The notes under the pieces are model-generated. The model ran no database searches, had not been told where the DNA came from, and was given only the letters and a program-made list of their open reading frames with translations. Shown in pieces: positions 6,481-11,054 of a DNA stretch of 11,054 nucleotides. The stretch is from assembly GCA_005882235.1 (NCBI GenBank), contig VBCT01000038.1:1-11054 (forward strand). The letters run 5' to 3'. This stretch comes from Betaproteobacteria bacterium (GTDB lineage: Bacteria; Pseudomonadota; Gammaproteobacteria; Burkholderiales; SG8-39). Both the position numbers and the translations under genes were made by a program. Positions within the stretch are counted from its first letter, which is position 1. Every line of letters begins with the position of its first letter.

Positions 6481-6483
6481 CGG

Positions 6484-7524
6484 ATGTCCGCCGTTTTGCA
6501 AACTGAGCTTGCCGCGGATCGCAAGGCGTTTTACGACAAAATCGACAAAGCCAACGTCACGCCTTTGTGGGAGGTACTGCACAACATCATCACCGCCACG
6601 CCCAGCACGCCGTGCAAACCTCATCTCTGGAAATGGGATCAGATGTGGCCATGGATCCAGGAGGCCGGCCGGCTGATCAGCGCTCAGGAGGCCGAGCGAC
6701 GCGTTTTGGTGCTTGAAAACCCCGGGCTGAGGGGCCGCTCGAGCATTACCCACAGCCTTTACGCCGGGCTGCAGCTGATCCTGCCCGGGGAAGTTGCTCC
6801 CTCGCATCGGCACTCGCAATCCGCCCTGCGCTTCATCCTGCTCGGCAGGGGCGCCTACACCGCGGTCGACGGTGAAAAAGTGACCATGGGCGTTGGAGAC
6901 TTCGTCATCACGCCGTCGTGGACTTTCCACGACCACGGCAACCCTTCGGAAGAACCGATGGTATGGATGGACGGCCTCGACGTCCCGCTCGTCGAATTGC
7001 TCGATGCCCAATTCATGGAAAAGGGTCCGCAGGAGGCTCAGCACACCAACCGCACCGAAGGCGACAACCTCGCGCAATTCGGCAACACCATGAAGCCGGT
7101 GGAGTACAGGGCGAAGAGCCGCACCTCGCCCCTTTTCTGGTATCCGTACGGGCGCACCCGCGAAGCGCTCGAGACGCTCGCGCAGGCTCACGACGCGCAT
7201 CCCTGCTGGGGCCACAAGCTGCAATATACGAATCCCGTGTCAGGCGATTGGGCGATGCCGACCATCGGTACTTTCATGCAACTCCTACCGAAGGGATTCA
7301 AGGGAAAGGACTATCGCTCGACCGACTCCACGGTATATGCAGTCGTCGAAGGCAAGGGCCGTTGCCGCTTCGGAGGCGAGACGCTGGTCTTTGGACCGAG
7401 GGACGTTTTTGTATGCCCGTCGTGGCTGCCATACCGTCTCGAGGCCGACGAACAGGCGGTGCTGTTCAGTTTTTCGGACCGCCCGGTGCAACAGGCACTC
7501 GATCTTTGGCGCGAGGCGTTCTAA
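6484..7524 (+). CDS. Gentisate 1,2-dioxygenase-family bicupin ring-cleavage dioxygenase
   Basis: The 346-residue protein has the length and two-cupin layout of gentisate 1,2-dioxygenase, a cytosolic Fe(II) enzyme that opens the ring of 2,5-dihydroxybenzoate to maleylpyruvate. In the first cupin, SHRHSQSALRF at 107-117 and the FHDHGN segment near 148-153 place the iron ligands at H108, H110 and H149. The 41-residue spacing from the first to the last agrees with what I recall for E. coli gentisate dioxygenase. The second cupin begins with MPTIGTFMQLLPKGF and contains STVYAVVEGKGRCRF, and lacks the metal-binding histidine set, as expected. Salicylate 1,2-dioxygenase and 1-hydroxy-2-naphthoate dioxygenase share this fold, so the substrate could be a gentisate analogue. 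No maleylpyruvate isomerase or fumarylpyruvate hydrolase follows; an alpha/beta hydrolase gene does. The gene leads a plus-strand group and is divergent from the monooxygenase operon. Confidence 0.87.
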   Translation: MSAVLQTELAADRKAFYDKIDKANVTPLWEVLHNIITATPSTPCKPHLWKWDQMWPWIQEAGRLISAQEAERRVLVLENPGLRGRSSITHSLYAGLQLILPGEVAPSHRHSQSALRFILLGRGAYTAVDGEKVTMGVGDFVITPSWTFHDHGNPSEEPMVWMDGLDVPLVELLDAQFMEKGPQEAQHTNRTEGDNLAQFGNTMKPVEYRAKSRTSPLFWYPYGRTREALETLAQAHDAHPCWGHKLQYTNPVSGDWAMPTIGTFMQLLPKGFKGKDYRSTDSTVYAVVEGKGRCRFGGETLVFGPRDVFVCPSWLPYRLEADEQAVLFSFSDRPVQQALDLWREAF

Positions 7525-7625
7525 TCCGCCCGACGTAGCGGGATCCACGCCCTTTCCACTCCCGCAGGGCGATGGCGTCTTTGCGCGCCCGAACCACGGC
7601 GAGACCTTCTTTCCAGAACGATACG

Positions 7626-8471
7626 ATGAACGCGGACAAAACAGATTACGAGCTCCTTTACAATCCGCGGCTCGTCGTCAAGGGCTATCAGGAAGTCTTC
7701 GACCGCTGGGAAAAACACTCGGAGCGGGCCCGCGCCGGCCTCGACTGCTATTTGGACGTGCCTTACGGCTCAAGCGAAGCGGAGAAAATGGATATCTTTC
7801 GCGCGCAGGGAAAGAGCCGCGGGCTTTTGATGTACATCCACGGCGGATATTGGCGATCTCTCGACAACAAGCGTTTCTCGTTCGTCGCGCCGGCGCTCGC
7901 CGAGGCCGGGATCACGGTCGCGGTGCCCGGCTACGCCCTTTGCCCCGCGGTGCAAGTCGCAGACATCGTGATGCAGATGGTTCAGGCCTGCGCGTGGCTG
8001 TACCGTAACGGGGAAAATTTCGGCGCGCCAGCGAACCGACTCTGCCTGTGCGGGCATTCCGCAGGGGGGCATCTCGCCGCCATGATGCTCTCGTGTCGCT
8101 GGCCGGACTACTCGCCAAGCTTGCCGAGCAAGGTCGTCAGCGCCGCGATGTCCATCAGCGGCTTGTACGACCTGACGGAAATCGTCAGGGTACCTTCGGT
8201 GAATTGCGACGTGCACCTCGACGAGAGATCCGCGCTGAAGGTAAGTCCCGCGTTTCTCCCTCCTGCTACCGACGCACCCCTATACACCGCCGTCGGCGGG
8301 GAGGAAAACCAGGGATTCCACATCCAGAACAGGCTCATCGGGGAAAAATGGGCCAAGGTGCGCGAGACGGACATACCTTGCCCGGGAAAAAATCATTTCA
8401 CGGTCCTCGACCAGTTTTGCGATCCCGAGAGCGGTTTGTTCAAGGCTATGCTCGAAATGATGGACGTGTAG
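7626..8471 (+). CDS. Alpha/beta hydrolase, kynurenine formamidase/carboxylesterase type
   Basis: The 281-residue protein has the serine-hydrolase signature of the esterase/arylformamidase group. HGGYW at residues 72-76 forms the oxyanion hole; the HGGYW form rather than HGGG is shared with kynurenine formamidases. GHSAGG at 143-148 gives the nucleophile S145. The acid is probably E226 or E227 in VGGEEN, and H257 in KNHFTVLD is the likely catalytic histidine. There is no signal peptide, so it should act in the cytoplasm on an ester or amide. I chose ATG 7626 because the conserved DYELLYNPR segment follows directly; an in-frame ATG at 7572 would add 18 residues that look like translated intergenic DNA. 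No clear Shine-Dalgarno site precedes either start. The gap after the dioxygenase gene is 101 bp. Because gentisate pathway hydrolases normally belong to the FAH family, this enzyme may act upstream, freeing an aromatic acid from a conjugate. Confidence 0.82.
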   Translation: MNADKTDYELLYNPRLVVKGYQEVFDRWEKHSERARAGLDCYLDVPYGSSEAEKMDIFRAQGKSRGLLMYIHGGYWRSLDNKRFSFVAPALAEAGITVAVPGYALCPAVQVADIVMQMVQACAWLYRNGENFGAPANRLCLCGHSAGGHLAAMMLSCRWPDYSPSLPSKVVSAAMSISGLYDLTEIVRVPSVNCDVHLDERSALKVSPAFLPPATDAPLYTAVGGEENQGFHIQNRLIGEKWAKVRETDIPCPGKNHFTVLDQFCDPESGLFKAMLEMMDV

Positions 8472-8508
8472 AGGAACCCGCCGCAACCAAAACGGCTACA
8501 GTCCACGC

Positions 8509-9780
8509 ATGGATCCGAAGCAGCTGCTCATACAAAGCTTTCAAGCCGCCATCGCCGCCGCCGACCCGCTCAAGATCCTCCCGAGCCACCTCCCCCCTCC
8601 GCCGTCGGGCCGGACGCTCGTGATCGGCGCGGGCAAGGCCGCCGCCTCGATGGCGTTTGCGGTCGAACAGCATTGGCCGCGGGACGCGCCGCTGGAGGGC
8701 CTGGTCATCACGCGCTACCGGCACGGACTGCCGACACGCCGAGTCAAGGTGATCGAGGCCGGACACCCTGTTCCCGACGAAACGGGCGAGTCTGCTACGA
8801 AGGAAATTCTGCAGCGGGCCAGAGGCATTGGGCCGAGCGACCTGCTGCTCGCCCTCATATCCGGCGGGGGCTCGGCGCTGCTCAGCCTTCCCGTCGAGGC
8901 CGTCGGCATGGGAGCGCTGAAAGCGACGACGCGGGAACTCCTTCGCAGCGGTGCACCGATCCAGGACATGAACACCGTGCGAAAACACCTTTCCGCGATC
9001 CAAGGGGGGCGGCTCGCGGCGGCGTGCAAGGCACCCGTGCTCGCGCTGATCATTTCGGATGTCACGGGCGATGATCCCACCCACATCGCCTCCGGTCCGT
9101 GTGCGCCCGACCCGACGACGTACGGCGACGCAATCGAAGTTCTCCGTCGCTACGGTGTCGACGCGGCTCCGGCGGTCAGGGAACACCTGGAGCGAGGCGC
9201 ACGCGGCGAGATTTCGGAAACACCCAAGCCGGGCGACAGCAGTTTTGAGCGAGTCGAAAACCGCGTCATCGCCACGGCACGGCAGGCGCTGCGCGCGGCG
9301 CAGGAGTGCTTCCATCTGCACCGAATTCAAACCATGAACCTCGGCGACAGCGTGACGGGGGAGGCATCCGAGGTGGCGAAGGTGTACGGAGCGCTCGCCC
9401 GCCAAATCGCACAACATGGCGACCCAATGAAGCCGCCGCTCGCGCTGATTTCCGGAGGAGAATGCACGGTCACCGTGCGCGGCAAGGGGCGCGGCGGACG
9501 CTGCACCGAATTCCTGTTGTCGCTGGCCGTCGACCTTGCGCGCACCCCGAACGTTTATGCAATTGCCTGTGACACCGACGGCATCGATGGCTCGGAAGAC
9601 AATGCGGGTGCGGTACTCTTGCCCGAGTCGCTCGTGCGCGGCGCCCGTCTCGGCCTCGACGCCAGGAAACTGCTTGCCGACAATGACGCGTACGGGTTTT
9701 TCTCGCGGCTCGAAGACCTCGTCGTAACGGGGCCGACCCGTACCAACGTCAACGACTACCGGGCGATCCTGATCCGCTGA
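8509..9780 (+). CDS. Glycerate 2-kinase (GckA/TtuD family, MOFRL domain)
   Basis: The 423-residue protein has the two-domain layout of class II glycerate kinases, often annotated as hydroxypyruvate reductase TtuD. It phosphorylates D-glycerate with ATP to 2-phosphoglycerate. The N-terminal DUF4147-type domain carries VIGAGKAAASMA at 38-49 with K43, SGGGSALL at 118-125, NTVRKHLSAIQGGRLA at 155-170 and SDVTGDDPTHIASGP at 183-197. The MOFRL domain from about residue 310 includes SGGECTVTV, GRGGRCTEF and CDTDGIDGSEDNAGA. All of these are intact. The gene follows the hydrolase by 37 bp and ends 9 bp from the convergent rplQ gene. There is no Shine-Dalgarno site; TACAGT lies six bases before the ATG, which could mean a leaderless transcript. 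Glycerate would come from the glyoxylate/tartronate route, with no obvious link to gentisate cleavage, so the neighbourhood may be incidental. Confidence 0.9.
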   Translation: MDPKQLLIQSFQAAIAAADPLKILPSHLPPPPSGRTLVIGAGKAAASMAFAVEQHWPRDAPLEGLVITRYRHGLPTRRVKVIEAGHPVPDETGESATKEILQRARGIGPSDLLLALISGGGSALLSLPVEAVGMGALKATTRELLRSGAPIQDMNTVRKHLSAIQGGRLAAACKAPVLALIISDVTGDDPTHIASGPCAPDPTTYGDAIEVLRRYGVDAAPAVREHLERGARGEISETPKPGDSSFERVENRVIATARQALRAAQECFHLHRIQTMNLGDSVTGEASEVAKVYGALARQIAQHGDPMKPPLALISGGECTVTVRGKGRGGRCTEFLLSLAVDLARTPNVYAIACDTDGIDGSEDNAGAVLLPESLVRGARLGLDARKLLADNDAYGFFSRLEDLVVTGPTRTNVNDYRAILIR

Positions 9781-9789
9781 GCCCGCGCG

Positions 9790-10188
9790 TTACGCTTTGC
9801 CTTCAGCCGGTTTGGGTTCTTCCTTCGGTTCAGGCCGGTCGAGCAACTCAACCAGCGCCATCGGCGCATTGTCTCCCTTCCTGAACCCGTATTTAAGGAT
9901 GCGCAGGTAGCCGCCGTTTCGCTTCGCGTAACGCGGCCCCAGCTCGGAAAAGAGCTTGGTAACGATGCCGCGGTCGCGCAGGCGGTTGAAGGCGAGGCGC
10001 CGGTTGGCGAGCGTCGCTTGCTTGCCGAGCGTGATCATCGGTTCGACCACGCGGCGCAGCTCCTTTGCCTTGGGAAGGGTGGTTTGGATGACCTCGTGTT
10101 TCAACAGGGACACGGTCATGTTGCGCAGCATCGCGAGGCGATGGCTGCTGGTGCGATTGAGCTTCCTGAGTCCGTGGCGGTGCCGCAT
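9790..10188 (-). CDS. rplQ: 50S ribosomal protein L17
   Basis: The 132-residue protein begins MRHRHGLRKLNRTSSHRLAM, the conserved bacterial L17 opening, and keeps the family core through TLPKAKELRRVVEPMITLGK and the GGYLRILK segment. The tail from about residue 115 is charged and proline-rich, as in other betaproteobacterial L17 proteins. L17 is part of the large ribosomal subunit near the exit tunnel. The gene follows rpoA by 22 bp, and AAGGA about 8 bases before the ATG is a good ribosome binding site, as expected for the last gene of the alpha operon. Its stop is only 9 bp from the stop of the convergent glycerate kinase gene, and I see no hairpin with a T tract in between. Confidence 0.97.
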   Translation of the reverse strand: MRHRHGLRKLNRTSSHRLAMLRNMTVSLLKHEVIQTTLPKAKELRRVVEPMITLGKQATLANRRLAFNRLRDRGIVTKLFSELGPRYAKRNGGYLRILKYGFRKGDNAPMALVELLDRPEPKEEPKPAEGKA

Positions 10189-10210
10189 CTTCTTGTTCCT
10201 TCCGCCCCGA

Positions 10211-11054
10211 TCACGAGGTCCGTGCTGTCTCGAGGCCCGCGGGCGGCCAGTTCTCCAGCTTCATGCCGAGTGTCAGCCCGCGCGAGGCCAGAACTTCCTT
10301 GATCTCGTTGAGCGATTTCCGGCCAAGATTGGGCGTCTTGAGTAGCTCTGTCTCGGTGCGCTGGATCAGGTCGCCGATGTAGTAGATGTTTTCCGCCTTG
10401 AGGCAATTCGCTGAGCGCACCGTGAGTTCGAGATCGTCCACCGGACGCAGCAGTATCGGATCGACCTGCGGGGCTTTCTTTTCCTCGATTGCCGGAGCCG
10501 TGCCTTCGAGCGCCGCGAAAACGGAAAGCTGATCGACCAGGATCCTCGCTGCGTAACGGATCGCCTCTTCGGGTTCTATCACGCCGTTCGTCTCTATGTC
10601 GATGATGAGCTTGTCGAGATCGGTCCGCTGCTCGACGCGCGCCGATTCGACCGAGTAAGACACGCGCCTGACGGGCGAGAACGAAGCATCCAGTATGATC
10701 TTCCCGATCCCCTTGGATTCCTCAGGGACGACGCGGAGATTGCCGGGGATGTATCCGCGGCCGTTCTCGACCTTGATCTGCATCTCGATCTTGCCCCCGG
10801 GAGACAGATGCGCGATCACGTGCTCGGGGTTGATGATCTCGACGTCGTGAGTGGCCTCGATGTCGCCTGCGATCACCGGGCCTTCGCCCTTTTTCTTCAG
10901 ATTGAGCAACGCGTCCTCTCGGTTGTGAAGCTTGAGCACCACGCCCTTGAGGTTGAGCAAGATATCCACGACGTCTTCCTGGACACCTTCGATCGTCGAG
11001 TATTCATGAAGCACTCCCGCGATCTGCACTTCGGTCGCTGCGAATCCGGGCATC
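10211..11054 (-). CDS. rpoA: DNA-directed RNA polymerase alpha subunit, 5'-truncated by window edge
   Basis: About 280 residues are visible, from within the N-terminal assembly domain (PGFAATEVQIAGVLHEYSTI, which in full-length proteins lies some 45 residues in) to the natural TGA. The alpha NTD, needed for dimerisation and for binding beta and beta', runs to about visible residue 185. After an acidic/Pro linker with EEKKAP comes the alpha CTD, with LELTVRSANCLKAENI and TPNLGRKSLNEIKEVL carrying the residues that contact UP-element DNA and activators. The methionine near 11053 is internal, not the start; the gene continues past the window end. It is co-transcribed with rplQ. Nothing in the visible sequence is unusual. 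Confidence 0.97.
   Translation of the reverse strand, partial: MPGFAATEVQIAGVLHEYSTIEGVQEDVVDILLNLKGVVLKLHNREDALLNLKKKGEGPVIAGDIEATHDVEIINPEHVIAHLSPGGKIEMQIKVENGRGYIPGNLRVVPEESKGIGKIILDASFSPVRRVSYSVESARVEQRTDLDKLIIDIETNGVIEPEEAIRYAARILVDQLSVFAALEGTAPAIEEKKAPQVDPILLRPVDDLELTVRSANCLKAENIYYIGDLIQRTETELLKTPNLGRKSLNEIKEVLASRGLTLGMKLENWPPAGLETARTS

Larger units (their letters stand above)
6026..6483. other. Divergent intergenic control region, AT-rich centre
   Basis: This 458-bp gap separates the minus-strand operon from the gentisate dioxygenase-family gene and is the only long non-coding stretch in the window. Bases about 6110-6310 are markedly AT-richer than the genes on either side. They hold a candidate promoter for each direction and at least four dyad-symmetric elements, listed separately. 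The part from 6310 to 6483 returns to higher GC and would be the untranslated leader of the dioxygenase mRNA. The short frames I can see here lack a convincing ribosome binding site or family resemblance, so I call no gene. Confidence 0.7.

Noticed and set aside
6318..6506. A 62-codon frame in the dioxygenase leader, considered as a leader peptide
   Set aside because: It overlaps the dioxygenase start, lacks a good ribosome binding site and a run of regulatory codons, and sits over the weak hairpin without a sensible attenuation layout.
7548..7571. Terminator between the dioxygenase and hydrolase genes (CGCCCT and AGGGCG arms)
   Set aside because: A 6-bp stem with a 12-base loop and no T tract is not a convincing intrinsic terminator.
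1..11054. Mobile element, phage or CRISPR content
   Set aside because: I found no transposase or integrase motif, no terminal inverted repeats with target duplications, and no regularly spaced repeats.

Overview
The window looks like chromosomal DNA from a high-GC proteobacterium, most likely a betaproteobacterium (Burkholderiales-like). The evidence is the rpoA-rplQ pair with betaproteobacterial-looking protein sequences, GC-rich codon use, and an indolepyruvate oxidoreductase pair of the type seen in that group. I assigned the taxon by reading proteins, not by a search. Every recognisable gene is a metabolic or housekeeping gene. I see no insertion sequence, phage gene, tRNA, rRNA or CRISPR array.

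Layout. (1) Bases 1-1958, plus strand: the 3' end of a large indolepyruvate/2-oxoacid:ferredoxin oxidoreductase subunit, then its beta-subunit partner, joined by a one-base stop/start overlap. (2) Bases 1955-6025, minus strand: a probable three-gene operon transcribed from a promoter near 6068. In transcription order it holds a protein with a HTH-like N-terminus and a SAM-methyltransferase-like core, a divergent methylenetetrahydrofolate reductase (MTHFR) homologue, and a group A FAD aromatic monooxygenase. The monooxygenase gene meets iorB tail to tail with a 4-bp overlap. (3) Bases 6026-6483: an AT-rich divergent control region with several dyad-symmetric elements, a consensus TATAAT box and a long leader. 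(4) Bases 6484-9780, plus strand: a gentisate 1,2-dioxygenase-family bicupin, an alpha/beta hydrolase of the kynurenine formamidase/esterase type, and a glycerate 2-kinase. (5) Bases 9790-11054, minus strand: rplQ and a 5'-truncated rpoA, the tail of the ribosomal alpha operon.

How it may fit together (inference). The theme is catabolism of an aromatic compound. The FAD monooxygenase could hydroxylate a ring to a para-dihydroxybenzoate. The bicupin could cleave that ring. The hydrolase could release the substrate from an ester or amide, or process a product. The MTHFR homologue and methyltransferase-like protein suggest that one-carbon (methyl) transfer on folate or SAM accompanies the pathway, for example with a methoxylated or methylated substrate. 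IorAB oxidises arylpyruvates, and glycerate kinase feeds C3 units to glycolysis; either may simply be a neighbour. Maleylpyruvate isomerase, fumarylpyruvate hydrolase, a transporter and a conventional regulator are absent from the window, so the pathway cannot be closed from this sequence.

The least ordinary items are the HTH/methyltransferase-like fusion, the divergent MTHFR in a catabolic operon, and the palindrome-rich divergent promoter between the two operons.
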